A stretch of 64,000 nucleotides of DNA from Aquilonibacter sp963703325 (GTDB lineage: Bacteria > Vulcanimicrobiota > Vulcanimicrobiia > Vulcanimicrobiales > Vulcanimicrobiaceae), in NCBI GenBank assembly GCA_963703325.1, contig OY969805.1, positions 1,860,001-1,924,000 of the forward strand, in the 5' to 3' direction. Both the position numbers and the translations under genes were made by a program. Shown here in pieces: positions 34,471 through 43,140 of the stretch; positions within the stretch are counted from its first letter, which is position 1, and each line of letters starts with the position of its first letter. The notes beneath the pieces are model-generated. The model saw only the letters and a program-made list of their open reading frames with translations, made no database searches and was not told where the DNA came from.

Positions 34471-35589
34471 ATGCGAATCTCCACTTTTGACGACTGGGTC
34501 GACCTCCTCAAAGACTGGCAGAAGGAGATCGGACTCGACCACGAGCTCGTCGAGCGCTACATGCCCGGCTATACACTCGAGCCAAAGTACGGCGAACTGC
34601 CGACGCCGGAGATCTACTTCGGTGACTTCAAGGGCGAACGCCGCTGGGAACGCGTGCGCGAGGTTCCCGATCAGCGCATGCGCGATGCCGTATTGAACAT
34701 GATCGTGTACCAGGGTGATACTGAGTTCGCTTCAAACGAGCAGCAGCGTTTTTTGGTCAACAATGCGCCGTCGGAATACGATCTGGCCTCGCTCGTGCGC
34801 ATCATGCTCGAAGAGACCCGCCACGGCTATCAGATGTGTCATCTGCTGGTGCATCATTTCGGCAGCGAGGGCAAGATCGAGGCACAGAAACTGCTCGAAC
34901 GCCGCGCGTACGGTAAGCGTAACCGTTTGCTCAAGGCATTCAATGACGACGTAACGCATTGGCTCGACTTCTTCGCGTACACCAACTTCATGGATCGCGA
35001 CGGAAAGTTTCAGCTGACGATGCTCTCGCACTCGAGCTTCGCACCGCTTGCGTCGTCGGTGGGGCCCATGCTGCGCGAGGAGTCGTTTCACATGGGCATC
35101 GGCATCACGGGCTTGCGCCGCATCGCGAGCGCGGGCGTCATCCCGGTGCATATCCAGCAGAAGTACTACAACAAATGGATCTCCGGCTCGCTCGATTTGT
35201 TCGGCACCGATCATTCCGGATCGGCGCAGTGGGCGTACGCGTGGGGCATCAAAGGGCGCGTCGACGAGGACAAGGCGGGCGACGGCGTCGATAAGGGGCA
35301 CCTCAACGAACGCGCTCGCGAGCAGTTCTATGCCGAGGTACAGTCGACGGTCGATCGCGTCAACGAGGTCAATGTGAGCGAGACCAAACTCTACGTGCCG
35401 GACATGCGCTTCAACCGGCGGATCGGGGCCTTCGCGGACAAACACTACGCCGTCGACGGCCGCGAGCTTACCGCGGAGGAGTGGAACGCCTATGCGCCCA
35501 GCGTTCTGCCGAGCGAGGCCGATGAAATCGCGCTCAAGGAATTTTTCAAAGATCCGGCATGGATCGCCACGAAAGGCAAACAGGCATGA
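34471..35589 (+). CDS. BoxB-like benzoyl-CoA 2,3-epoxygenase di-iron protein, short form
   Basis: A 372-residue ferritin-like di-iron oxygenase. The ligand set of BoxB is complete: E85 (YQGDTEFASNEQQR), E115 and H118 (EETRHGYQM), D175 (MDRDGKFQL) and E204 and H207 (EESFHMGIG). Further BoxB hallmarks are DLFGTDHSGSAQWAYAWGIK and the end RFNRRIGAFADKHYAVDG. BoxB enzymes form benzoyl-CoA epoxide and are about 470 residues, so this one lacks about 100, mainly at the N-terminus. BoxA (the reductase) and BoxC are not in the window. ATG 34471 is where homology starts. Its stop overlaps the hydratase start (ATGA). Confidence 0.8.
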   Translation: MRISTFDDWVDLLKDWQKEIGLDHELVERYMPGYTLEPKYGELPTPEIYFGDFKGERRWERVREVPDQRMRDAVLNMIVYQGDTEFASNEQQRFLVNNAPSEYDLASLVRIMLEETRHGYQMCHLLVHHFGSEGKIEAQKLLERRAYGKRNRLLKAFNDDVTHWLDFFAYTNFMDRDGKFQLTMLSHSSFAPLASSVGPMLREESFHMGIGITGLRRIASAGVIPVHIQQKYYNKWISGSLDLFGTDHSGSAQWAYAWGIKGRVDEDKAGDGVDKGHLNERAREQFYAEVQSTVDRVNEVNVSETKLYVPDMRFNRRIGAFADKHYAVDGRELTAEEWNAYAPSVLPSEADEIALKEFFKDPAWIATKGKQA

Positions 35590-36440
35590 CGACCACCAAC
35601 GGCAAGGCCGGCGCCACGCCCTTCGGACGCGAAGCGCGATCGTTTGCGGGCAAGCGCGTCATCAACACGTGGAAGGACGGGCACATTGGATTCGTCGAGA
35701 TGGACGATCCACCGGCCAACACCTACACACACGAGATGATGCGACAGCTCGACGACGCGATTCTCGATGCGCGCTTCGATGACGAGATCGAAGTCATCGT
35801 GATCACCGGCAAGGGCGAGAAGTTCTTCTCGGCCGGCGCCAACGTCGCTATGCTGGGGGCGGTCAGCCCGCAATTCAAATATCATTTCTGCCTGCACGCG
35901 AACGAGACGCTCAACCGCCTCGAACAAACGCCGAAGCTGGTCATTGCCGCGCTCAACGGGCATTGCGTTGGCGGCGGTATGGAGATCGCGATGGCCGCCG
36001 ACATTCGCATCGCGCGCAAGGACTCGGGCAAGATCGGCTTACCCGAGGTCTCGCTCGGCGTGCTTCCGGGAACCGGTGGAACCCAGCGCCTGGCGCGACT
36101 CGTCGGCAAAGCCCGCGCCATCGAATTGATGACGCTCGGCAAAACCTTCAGCTACGAACAGGCGCAGGATTGGGGCATCGTCAGCGACGTCTACGAAGGC
36201 TCCGCCGAGGCGTTTCGCACGCAAATTACCGACTATGCGCGGCAATTCACGACGCCGAATAAAGCGCCGATGGCGGTTGGGTTCATCAAACGCAGCGTGC
36301 AGACCGGCGCCGAGCTTCCCTTGCAAGACGCACTCGCGCTCGAGCGCGAGCTTCAAGCGCAGCTCTTCAAAAGCGACGACGCCAAAGAGGGCATCGGCGC
36401 GTACACCGAAAAGCGCGTCGCCCGCTTCGAGAACAAATAA
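35586..36440 (+). CDS. Enoyl-CoA hydratase/isomerase
   Basis: A 284-residue crotonase. The oxyanion-hole loops are FFSAGANVAMLG and GHCVGGGMEIAMAAD, and both catalytic Glu are present (the one in GGGMEIAMAAD and the one in GLPEVSLGVLPGTGGTQRLA). It hydrates trans-2-enoyl-CoA, or isomerises it. Translationally coupled to the BoxB-like gene (ATGA), so it should act on the next step of the same CoA-ester route. It is far shorter than BoxC, so the ring-opening step is not shown to be here. ATG 35586 is set by the coupling. Confidence 0.9.
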   Translation: MTTTNGKAGATPFGREARSFAGKRVINTWKDGHIGFVEMDDPPANTYTHEMMRQLDDAILDARFDDEIEVIVITGKGEKFFSAGANVAMLGAVSPQFKYHFCLHANETLNRLEQTPKLVIAALNGHCVGGGMEIAMAADIRIARKDSGKIGLPEVSLGVLPGTGGTQRLARLVGKARAIELMTLGKTFSYEQAQDWGIVSDVYEGSAEAFRTQITDYARQFTTPNKAPMAVGFIKRSVQTGAELPLQDALALERELQAQLFKSDDAKEGIGAYTEKRVARFENK

Positions 36441-36668
36441 ATGCATCGTTGGGAAACGCTGACCGCGCTGGCCGCGGTCATTGTGGCGAGTGTCTCGGCG
36501 TTTCCGGTGCCCGGCCGCCTGTGGTACGCCGGCGTCGCGATCGTGTTGCTCGCGGTCGTCGGCGGCGCGCAGCTGCATCGCTCGCTGACCGGCGAGCGCG
36601 AAACGAAAGGCGGCCCTACGCCCGAGGAGGTTGCCCGCCGGATTCGCGAGCAGCGCAACCGCCGCTGA
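36441..36668 (+). CDS. Small two-helix membrane protein
   Basis: A 75-residue protein starting directly after the hydratase stop (TAA ATG). Two hydrophobic segments (ETLTALAAVIVASVSAFPVP and LWYAGVAIVLLAVVGGAQLH) are followed by a polar Arg-rich tail (PTPEEVARRIREQRNRR). It is presumably a small membrane protein; I know no family. The tight spacing suggests cotranscription with the epoxygenase and hydratase genes. Confidence 0.55.
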   Translation: MHRWETLTALAAVIVASVSAFPVPGRLWYAGVAIVLLAVVGGAQLHRSLTGERETKGGPTPEEVARRIREQRNRR

Positions 36669-36681
36669 AGCGTCTTCTCCG

Positions 36682-38352
36682 CTAGTCGCCGCGTTCGCGC
36701 TCTAGCATCGCCGCATAAATCGCGTCGACGTTGGCAAGCGTGTCGATCTCGTCAACCGGTTTGTCGTCACGGATGCGCACGATGCGCGGAAAACGCAGCG
36801 CGTAGCCGCTTTGATGCAGCGAACTCTTCTGAACGATATCGAAGGCGACTTCGAGCACGATGCGCGGCTCGACCGCAAAGGCGTGACCATAGTGTCCATC
36901 GATGCGATGCTCGAGAAACCACGGGGTCAACGTGGCGATTTCCGCGTCGGTTAGACCCGAATACGCCTTGCCGATCGTCAGTAGTTCACCGCCGGGGCCG
37001 CGGACCGCGAAGGTGTAGTCGGAGAGCACTTTGGCGCGTTTGCCGTGCCCCCACTCCACGCCGACCACCACGACGTCGAGCGTTGAAAGCTCGCGCTTGA
37101 GCTTGAGCCACCACTTCCCGCGCCGGCCCGGCGCGTAGGGCGAATCGGCCCGCTTGAACATCGCGCCTTCGTGCCCGCGCGTACGCGCAGCGTCGAAGCG
37201 CGCGTTGATCAGCCGGGCGCTCGCATCGGCCTCGATGCGCTCGAACGGTGCGACACGCAGGTGGGCGCTTTCGCGCACGGCCGCCGCAAGCCGTTCGCGA
37301 CGCTCGTGCAGTGGAACGTCGAGGAGGAACTCGTCACCGATGGCCATCGCGTCGAAGACGACGTACTGCAGCGGAACGTCGGCGAGCAGTTGCGCATCGA
37401 TCTCCTTGCGCTGCAGGCGCGCTTGCAGCGTGCGAAACGGCAGCGCCTTCCCGTCGCGCGAGGCGATGATCTCGCCGTCGAGCATCAGTCGCTGCGGCTG
37501 ATCGCGAAGTGCAGCAGCGATTTCCGGATAGGAACGGGTAACGTCGTTGAGTGTGCGCGAGAAGAGCGCGATTGCGTCACCGTCTACGTGTGCCTGCGCG
37601 CGAATCCCGTCGTACTTGTCCTCGGCGAACCAGGTATGGCCGGCGAGATCGGCATACGCTTCTCCGTACGGAATCGGCGATGCAAGCATGAAGCCGATCG
37701 GTGAGCCCAGCGCAATGCGTAACGTATCGAGCGTGCCGTGCTTTGCAGCGAGCGCTACCGCACCGACGTCGCCCGCGACCATAACGGCGCGCCGAATGCG
37801 CGGCGGCTCCTGGTCGAACGCGGCAGCGACCGCGTCGAGCACGAGGCCTTCGCGCAGGCCGATTCGCAAGTCGCCCGTCATGATCTTGATGACATAGGTG
37901 GCTTCGAGCGGCTCCGTGCACGCGCCCAAGATGCGTTCGCACAGGTGCAGGCGACGCTTTCCGGCCGAGCGTCCAGACGCGGCGGCGATCTCGTCGAAGA
38001 TCGCGGCGAGCGACACCGGGGTGAGGCCGTCGTCGCGAAAGAGCCCGAGATTCGCCGGTTCGCGAACGAGCGGCCCAAGCGCATCGCCGAGGTCACCGTG
38101 CTCACGATAGCCGGCGCGAAGCTGCGCACCGGTAACCCCCCAGACGTGCGTAGCGGCCTCGACGATCGTGCGTCCGCCGACCGAGAGCTGTTTCTGCTCG
38201 CGCGCCGCAAAGACGTTGCCGGTGAAGAAGCGCGCGGCCGCTGCGAGGTTCTCCTCGTCCAGCGCGCGCAGGTATGCCGCGAGGATTGCGACCTTGCCGA
38301 GCTTCCCAGTGGTAGCGGCGACCGCTGCGCAGGTGCGGGCAAAGGCGATCAT
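36682..38352 (-). CDS. ATP-dependent DNA ligase
   Basis: A 556-residue ligase. The nucleotidyl lysine is K246 in motif I (EDKYDGIRAQ), followed by LFSRTLNDVT (motif Ia), MLDGEIIAS (motif III), YVVFDAMAI (IIIa), EGAMFKRADSPYAPGRR (IV) and WLKLKREL (V). The N-terminal about 200 residues form the helical DNA-binding domain of archaeal/LIG1-like ligases (MTGDLRIGLREGLVLDAVAA). It seals nicks in DNA using ATP. ATG 38352 is the start of homology; the longer open frame is antisense to the Lrp-like gene. The ligase-associated exonuclease gene lies nearby at 41110. Confidence 0.92.
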   Translation of the reverse strand: MIAFARTCAAVAATTGKLGKVAILAAYLRALDEENLAAAARFFTGNVFAAREQKQLSVGGRTIVEAATHVWGVTGAQLRAGYREHGDLGDALGPLVREPANLGLFRDDGLTPVSLAAIFDEIAAASGRSAGKRRLHLCERILGACTEPLEATYVIKIMTGDLRIGLREGLVLDAVAAAFDQEPPRIRRAVMVAGDVGAVALAAKHGTLDTLRIALGSPIGFMLASPIPYGEAYADLAGHTWFAEDKYDGIRAQAHVDGDAIALFSRTLNDVTRSYPEIAAALRDQPQRLMLDGEIIASRDGKALPFRTLQARLQRKEIDAQLLADVPLQYVVFDAMAIGDEFLLDVPLHERRERLAAAVRESAHLRVAPFERIEADASARLINARFDAARTRGHEGAMFKRADSPYAPGRRGKWWLKLKRELSTLDVVVVGVEWGHGKRAKVLSDYTFAVRGPGGELLTIGKAYSGLTDAEIATLTPWFLEHRIDGHYGHAFAVEPRIVLEVAFDIVQKSSLHQSGYALRFPRIVRIRDDKPVDEIDTLANVDAIYAAMLERERGD

Positions 38353-38367
38353 GGAACCTAGTTTCTC

Positions 38368-38646
38368 ATGGTAACGGCCTTCATCCTGATGAACGTCTCC
38401 CGCACGCATCTGCGCTCGATTGCCGACGATCTGCTCGCGATCGACGGCATTGCCGAAGTCTACTCGGTTGCAGGCCCGTTCGACATCGTCGCGATCGCTC
38501 GCGTCCGGGCGCACGAGGACCTCAACGATCTGGTGACCGAGCACGTCGCCGCGCTCGAGGGTATCGAAAACACCGAAACCTTGATCTCGTTCAAGACCTT
38601 CGCCAAGAAAGATCTCGGGCTGCTCTGGGATATCGGCGTCGACTAG
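38368..38646 (+). CDS. Stand-alone Lrp/AsnC ligand-binding (RAM) domain
   Basis: A 92-residue protein that matches only the C-terminal RAM domain of Lrp/AsnC regulators (VTAFILMNVSRTHLRSIADD, VYSVAGPFDIVAIARVRAHE, LEGIENTETLISFKTF). There is no helix-turn-helix, as in the single-domain SraM-type proteins, so it may bind amino acids or modulate Lrp family partners by assembling with them. Gene starts 15 bp from the divergent ligase start and its 3' end overlaps the next lipoprotein reading frame. Confidence 0.85.
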   Translation: MVTAFILMNVSRTHLRSIADDLLAIDGIAEVYSVAGPFDIVAIARVRAHEDLNDLVTEHVAALEGIENTETLISFKTFAKKDLGLLWDIGVD

Positions 38647-39401
38647 CGCTTGCCGTGCTCGCGGCCGGCTGCGCCGTTGCGAACGCGCCGACGCTATCGA
38701 ACGCGGAGGACTTGGACGCGGCAACCGCGCGTTTTCGCGCGACGATCGCGCGAATGAACGCGTTGCCTGCGCCTCCCACGCTGCGCTATCAGGCACAGAT
38801 CCGCACCGACGGCGGCACGGTAAGCGCAACCAGCGCGAAAGTCATATTCTTTCCCGGTGGAGTGTTCAGCCCGGCCGCGCCGGACGAGGTCGAACTCTAT
38901 CTGACGTCGGCGAGTGTACCTTCGCCGATCCTCGATCCCACCTGGAGCTCGGCGTTTGGCTGGATGCAGCATCGCAGCCTCCTGGTGCGACGGCCGTCAC
39001 CACCGTCGTCAACGTTCGACGTTACGTTGCCGACGATCGCCGTTGTCGCCGCCGCGCCGGCGGCCGCTTACCGCGTCGTCAGCGAACGAAGGGGAACGTG
39101 CCCAAACGGTGACCCTGGATGGCAGCAGCGGGTCGTTCCCGTACGCGATCCCGACATGCACCCGCTGGTGGGCACGATCATCGACGAGCGAACGCAACTC
39201 TTCTGCGCACTCGATTTTGAAGAGTCGATTGACGCTGGTGACGCGATGGACGCGCAGGGACGGGCCGAGCTTCGTTTTCAATCGGCCGCTTCATACTATG
39301 TCGTCACCAGCGCGCATCTCATCATGCACGTGCAAAACGCGAGCGGGGCGGCAAGAATGTCGGCCGATATTTCCCTCGACGACTTCGAGGCCCTACGGTA
39401 G
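38625..39401 (+). CDS. Putative lipoprotein, start uncertain
   Basis: From GTG 38655 the protein would start MLAAGCAVANAPT, a lipobox with no room for a signal peptide. In frame upstream, CTG 38625 gives GYRRRLALAVLAAGC, a normal lipoprotein signal (n-region Arg, h-region, lipobox LAAGC), so I favour it, although CTG starts are rare. The mature part is about 240 residues, beta-rich, with ATSAKVIFFPGGVFSPAAPD, VELYLTSASVPS and LRFQSAASYYVVTSAHLIMH. Function unknown. It overlaps the Lrp-like gene by 22 bp and converges with the serine hydrolase gene (9 bp overlap). Confidence 0.5.
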   Translation: MGYRRRLALAVLAAGCAVANAPTLSNAEDLDAATARFRATIARMNALPAPPTLRYQAQIRTDGGTVSATSAKVIFFPGGVFSPAAPDEVELYLTSASVPSPILDPTWSSAFGWMQHRSLLVRRPSPPSSTFDVTLPTIAVVAAAPAAAYRVVSERRGTCPNGDPGWQQRVVPVRDPDMHPLVGTIIDERTQLFCALDFEESIDAGDAMDAQGRAELRFQSAASYYVVTSAHLIMHVQNASGAARMSADISLDDFEALR

Positions 39402-41132
39402 CTCGATTCGATACAGATCCGCGCCGTCGAGCCACAGCCGCTGCATCTTGCCCTCGAAGGGCGTGTCGAAGCGAATCACCGACGATCCGAGCGCAAACGC
39501 GCCGTTCGGAAGGCCACGCAACGGACTGATGCCGTCAACCGTGAGGTGGCCCTTGACGATGACGATACGCATCACCGCGCCCCCGAAGCTCGACGTTTCG
39601 TAACGTCCCGTCAAACGGTCCCAGGCGGCGGGATAGGTGAACGTCGTCGGCCCGGTGTGGCGCGCGTTGACGTAATACGCGCCGGCATTGGTGAAGCTAT
39701 CGACCGTCTTGCCTTTGTTTCGTTCGAAGGCGACGTAGTAGATCGTAAAGCGCGGATCGTCGGTCCAGAAGATGTCGTGATCGCGCGCGATGAGTTTATA
39801 GGTGCGACCGGCGTCGAGCAACGACAGCGTTCCGCCGGCGTTCTGAATTTCTACGTTGCCGCCGTTATTCGAGCGATAGCTGCCGGCGTAGTCGCTCGCG
39901 ACGACTTTCGGCGCAGCGATCGGCGGTCCCGACGGCGGGGCCGGAAGCGCGTGTCCCAGACTTTGCGCACGCAACACTTCCATTGCGTACTTCACGATCG
40001 CGCATGGGTGGAGCGGCGCCTCAACCAGATTGGAAAGCGCGATGACGCCGAAGCCGCGCGTAAGGTTGGCTTGGAAGCACGCCGTGTACCCGGAGATGCC
40101 GCCGGTGTGACCGACGAGATGATCCCCGTCGGTGTGAAAGACCGAGAGTCCGTAGCCGTACTCGTGATAGAAGGCCGGCCACTCGGCCAATTCCACGCCT
40201 TTGGCGACATCCGGTGAACCGTTGTTGAAGTGGTCGGCGTTGGTCATCGCATCGAACGATGCCGGGGCGATCAACTGCGTGCCGCCGGCGGTCTTGCCGC
40301 CGTTGAGATACAAGCGAATGTACTGCGCCATGTCCTCCGGCGTTGAAATCACCGAACCGGCCGGATCCACGAAGTCTTGATTCGGCGAGGCAACGAGCGG
40401 CGGATAGGGCGGTGACGCAACGTAGTCGGCATCCAGGAATTGATAGCCGGTCGCCGTGTCGGCAAGCTCGCGATTGTCGAAGATCGCAGAACTGCGCGTC
40501 ATGCCGATCGGTGCGAAGACGTGGTTGTCGATATTCGATTGCCAGCTCGCGTGCGAAACGGCGGCGACGATCGCGCCGACGGTGGCCAAGCCGTCGTTGG
40601 AGTACGACCATGCCGTGCCGGGCGGAAAGAGGGTGTGCGCGTTGCGCAGCGCGGCCAGGGCAAAGCCATATTGTTCGAGCGAATAGTCGTCGGGCACGCC
40701 GGCCGTGTGCGAGAGCAACTGGTGCACGAGAATCGGCGCGCCGTTCGAGTGGATTGACCACGACGGCAAATACTGCTGCACGCGCGCATTGAGGTCGACC
40801 AAGCCGCGATCGTGCAGTTGCAGTAGCGCCAGGACGGTCATCGATTTCGAAATCGAGCCGATCGGAAAACGCGTGTCGGCGCTGACCGGTGTTTTGCTCG
40901 CGACGTCCGCCATGCCGGCCGTGACGATTGCGATCGTGTGCGTGCGATCGGTGATCGCGACCGACATGCCCGGCGCTCCCTGATCTTTGAGCGCTTGTGG
41001 AGCGAAGGCGCGAATCGCGGCGATCGCATCGTCGATCGTCGGTGGCGGCGAGGCCGTCTGCGCTTGCGCGGGAACCATTTGCGCGGCGAAGCCGAGGGCA
41101 AGGAGAAGACTAAAAAAGCGAGAGTTGCGCAT
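39393..41132 (-). CDS. Secreted class C beta-lactamase-type serine hydrolase
   Basis: A 579-residue exported protein (signal MRNSRFFSLLLALGFAAQMV). The active site is complete: FPIGSISKSMTVLAL (S-x-x-K), WSYSNDGLATVG (Y-x-N) and VGHTGGISGY (H-x-G). About 390 residues form the AmpC/PBP4-like fold, then an about 170-residue beta domain follows (SDYAGSYRSNNGG, then KTVDSFTNAGAYYVNA), as in many serine hydrolases with a lipocalin-like tail. It probably acts on peptides or esters outside the cell. ATG 41132 overlaps the exonuclease end by 23 bp. Confidence 0.88.
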   Translation of the reverse strand: MRNSRFFSLLLALGFAAQMVPAQAQTASPPPTIDDAIAAIRAFAPQALKDQGAPGMSVAITDRTHTIAIVTAGMADVASKTPVSADTRFPIGSISKSMTVLALLQLHDRGLVDLNARVQQYLPSWSIHSNGAPILVHQLLSHTAGVPDDYSLEQYGFALAALRNAHTLFPPGTAWSYSNDGLATVGAIVAAVSHASWQSNIDNHVFAPIGMTRSSAIFDNRELADTATGYQFLDADYVASPPYPPLVASPNQDFVDPAGSVISTPEDMAQYIRLYLNGGKTAGGTQLIAPASFDAMTNADHFNNGSPDVAKGVELAEWPAFYHEYGYGLSVFHTDGDHLVGHTGGISGYTACFQANLTRGFGVIALSNLVEAPLHPCAIVKYAMEVLRAQSLGHALPAPPSGPPIAAPKVVASDYAGSYRSNNGGNVEIQNAGGTLSLLDAGRTYKLIARDHDIFWTDDPRFTIYYVAFERNKGKTVDSFTNAGAYYVNARHTGPTTFTYPAAWDRLTGRYETSSFGGAVMRIVIVKGHLTVDGISPLRGLPNGAFALGSSVIRFDTPFEGKMQRLWLDGADLYRIELP

Positions 41133-42093
41133 GGTCCTCCATATACTCGGCATCGACGCCGAGCGCTCGCAGACGGTAAACGAAGTCACGCCAGCCGTGA
41201 TTGAGGAGTACCTTGCGCGGCTGAGCGCGTTCCACGTATTGCAGCAGCGCGGGATAGTCGGCGTGGTCTGAGAGCGCGAAGCCGCGCTCCGTTCCATAAC
41301 GAAAGAGCGCGCCGCGATCGAGTGACCAGCCGGTCAGCACGGCCGTGCGTACCGGCTTGTTGCGCAGCGCCTTCGGCAACGCCTTTCCGCCCGGCGGCCA
41401 AATCAGCACGCTGTGCGTGTCGAAGTTCTCCGCGTTGTAGCGCACATACGGCGGGAGTGCCACATCGCAGGCAGCGTAGACCTGTGCCAGCGTATCGATC
41501 GCGCCGTGCACGGTCAGCGGCAGCCCGGCGCCGCCAAGAATGGCCATTGCCTCCTGCGCCTTGCCGAGTGAATAGGCAAAGAACACCGCAACCGCGTCGC
41601 CCTCCAGCGTTTCACGCGCGAACGCAATCATCTGCGCCGCGACTTCGTCGTGAGGTGGAAACACGTAGTGCGGCCGACCGTAGGTGCACTCCATCAGTAC
41701 GACGTCGCAACGTTTGACCTCGGGCGGCTCGACGGTCAGCGAGTCACGCAGCTTGAAGTCGCCGGTGTAGACGAAGCTTCCGCGTTCGCCTTCGATCATC
41801 AATTGCGCGCTGCCGAGCACGTGACCGGCCGAAAAGAGGGTCAGGCGGTGATGGCGTTCCTCCCACGGCTCATTGAAGGCGTGTTCTTCGAAGGTGACCG
41901 GCGCTCGTTCTTGCCGCCGCGCAAATCGGGCGCGGCAGATGCGCGCCGTATTCGGCGTCGTCACCAGCGTGCGGTGTTCACGCGCGTGATCGCTGTGCCC
42001 GTGTGAAACGTAGCAGCGCTCCTGCGAGCGCAGGCTGTCGATCCACAAATCGAGCGGCTCGACGTAGAGCGATTTCTGGGACAGGGAGAACAC
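41110..42093 (-). CDS. Ligase-associated DNA exonuclease (metallo-beta-lactamase/beta-CASP)
   Basis: A 327-residue SNM1/CPSF-like nuclease of the DNA-repair group that goes with ATP-dependent ligases. The metal motif is CYVSHGHSDHAREHRTLV; others are FSAGHVLGSAQLMIEG, VYTGDFKLRDSLTVEPPEV and the beta-CASP part with LTGWSLDRGALFRYG and GFALSDHADYPALL. The C-terminus reads EDHAQLSLF, an exact QLSLF beta-clamp-binding pentapeptide. GTG 42093 is the likely start. The ligase lies 2.8 kb downstream with two plus-strand genes and the serine hydrolase gene between them. Confidence 0.9.
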   Translation of the reverse strand: MFSLSQKSLYVEPLDLWIDSLRSQERCYVSHGHSDHAREHRTLVTTPNTARICRARFARRQERAPVTFEEHAFNEPWEERHHRLTLFSAGHVLGSAQLMIEGERGSFVYTGDFKLRDSLTVEPPEVKRCDVVLMECTYGRPHYVFPPHDEVAAQMIAFARETLEGDAVAVFFAYSLGKAQEAMAILGGAGLPLTVHGAIDTLAQVYAACDVALPPYVRYNAENFDTHSVLIWPPGGKALPKALRNKPVRTAVLTGWSLDRGALFRYGTERGFALSDHADYPALLQYVERAQPRKVLLNHGWRDFVYRLRALGVDAEYMEDHAQLSLF

Positions 42094-42174
42094 AAACCGA
42101 ACGTTCGTTCGAGGCGGCGGGATTCACTTCAGGCACGCAACAGTACTGCGTGCTGCGCGGTTAAAGGAGAGACT

Positions 42175-43140
42175 ATGGCACGAATCTATGAGAATCTGGC
42201 CGACACGTTCGGCAACACGCCGCTGGTGAAGATCCCGCGCCTCAACAAGGGACTCGGCGGCACGGTGCTCGTCAAAATGGAGTCCTTCAACCCGGCAGGC
42301 TCGGTCAAGGATCGTATCGGCGTCTCGATGATCGAGGCGGCCGAGCGCGATGGCCGCTTGCTTCCGGGCATGAAGATTCTCGAGCCGACGAGCGGCAACA
42401 CCGGTATCGCGCTCGCCTTTGTGGCGGCCGCAAAAGGCTATCAGTGCATTCTCGTGATGCCGGATACGATGACCATCGAGCGGCGCAATCTGCTCAAAGC
42501 CTACGGCGCGCAAGTCATCCTCACGCCGGGCGCCGACGGGATGAAGGGCGCGATCGCCAAGGCGCTCGAGATCTACGCGGCTGAGGCAAACAAGTATTTC
42601 ATGCCGCAGCAGTTCGAGAATCCGGCCAATCCCGAGATTCACCGCCGCACGACGGCCGAAGAAATTTGGCGCGATACCGATGGGGCGGTCGACATCTTCG
42701 TCTCGATGGTCGGCACCGGCGGCACGATAACCGGTGTGGGTGAAGTGCTCAAAGAACGCAAGTCTGGGGTCAAAGTGATCGCCGGCGAACCCGATGCGTC
42801 GCCGGTTCTTTCCGGCGGTTCACCCGGTCCGCACAAGATCCAAGGCACCGGCACGGGCTTCATTCCGAAAGTGCTCGACACGCACGTGTATGACGAAGTG
42901 ATTCGGGTGACGGATGCCGATGCAGTCGCGACGACGCGCCGGCTCGCTCGCGAAGAGGGCATGTTGGTCGGCATTTCTTCCGGCGCGAACGTCTGGGCGG
43001 CGCTCCAAGTCGCGGCGCGGCCCGAGTCGGCGGGCAAGACGATCGTTACGATCGGGTGCGATACCGGCGAGCGCTATCTCAGTAATCCGGTGTTCGCAGA
43101 TCAAGAAGCGGTCGTGGTCGAACCCGCACTCGTTTCTTGA
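42175..43140 (+). CDS. cysK: Cysteine synthase
   Basis: A 321-residue O-acetylserine sulfhydrylase. The PLP lysine is K45 in FNPAGSVKDRIGVSMI; other marks are TSGNTGIALAFVAAAKGY, MPQQFENPANPEIHRRT, GTGGTITGVGEVL and LVGISSGANV. It makes cysteine from O-acetylserine and sulfide. AAAGGAGAG before the ATG is an excellent ribosome site. Its TGA overlaps the ATG of the asparaginase gene, so the two are coupled; metH follows downstream, giving a sulfur amino-acid block. Confidence 0.95.
   Translation: MARIYENLADTFGNTPLVKIPRLNKGLGGTVLVKMESFNPAGSVKDRIGVSMIEAAERDGRLLPGMKILEPTSGNTGIALAFVAAAKGYQCILVMPDTMTIERRNLLKAYGAQVILTPGADGMKGAIAKALEIYAAEANKYFMPQQFENPANPEIHRRTTAEEIWRDTDGAVDIFVSMVGTGGTITGVGEVLKERKSGVKVIAGEPDASPVLSGGSPGPHKIQGTGTGFIPKVLDTHVYDEVIRVTDADAVATTRRLAREEGMLVGISSGANVWAALQVAARPESAGKTIVTIGCDTGERYLSNPVFADQEAVVVEPALVS

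Noticed and set aside
36682..38829. 159-residue N-terminal extension of the DNA ligase
   Set aside because: It is antisense to the Lrp-like and lipoprotein genes and lacks ligase features; ATG 38352 fits the family start.
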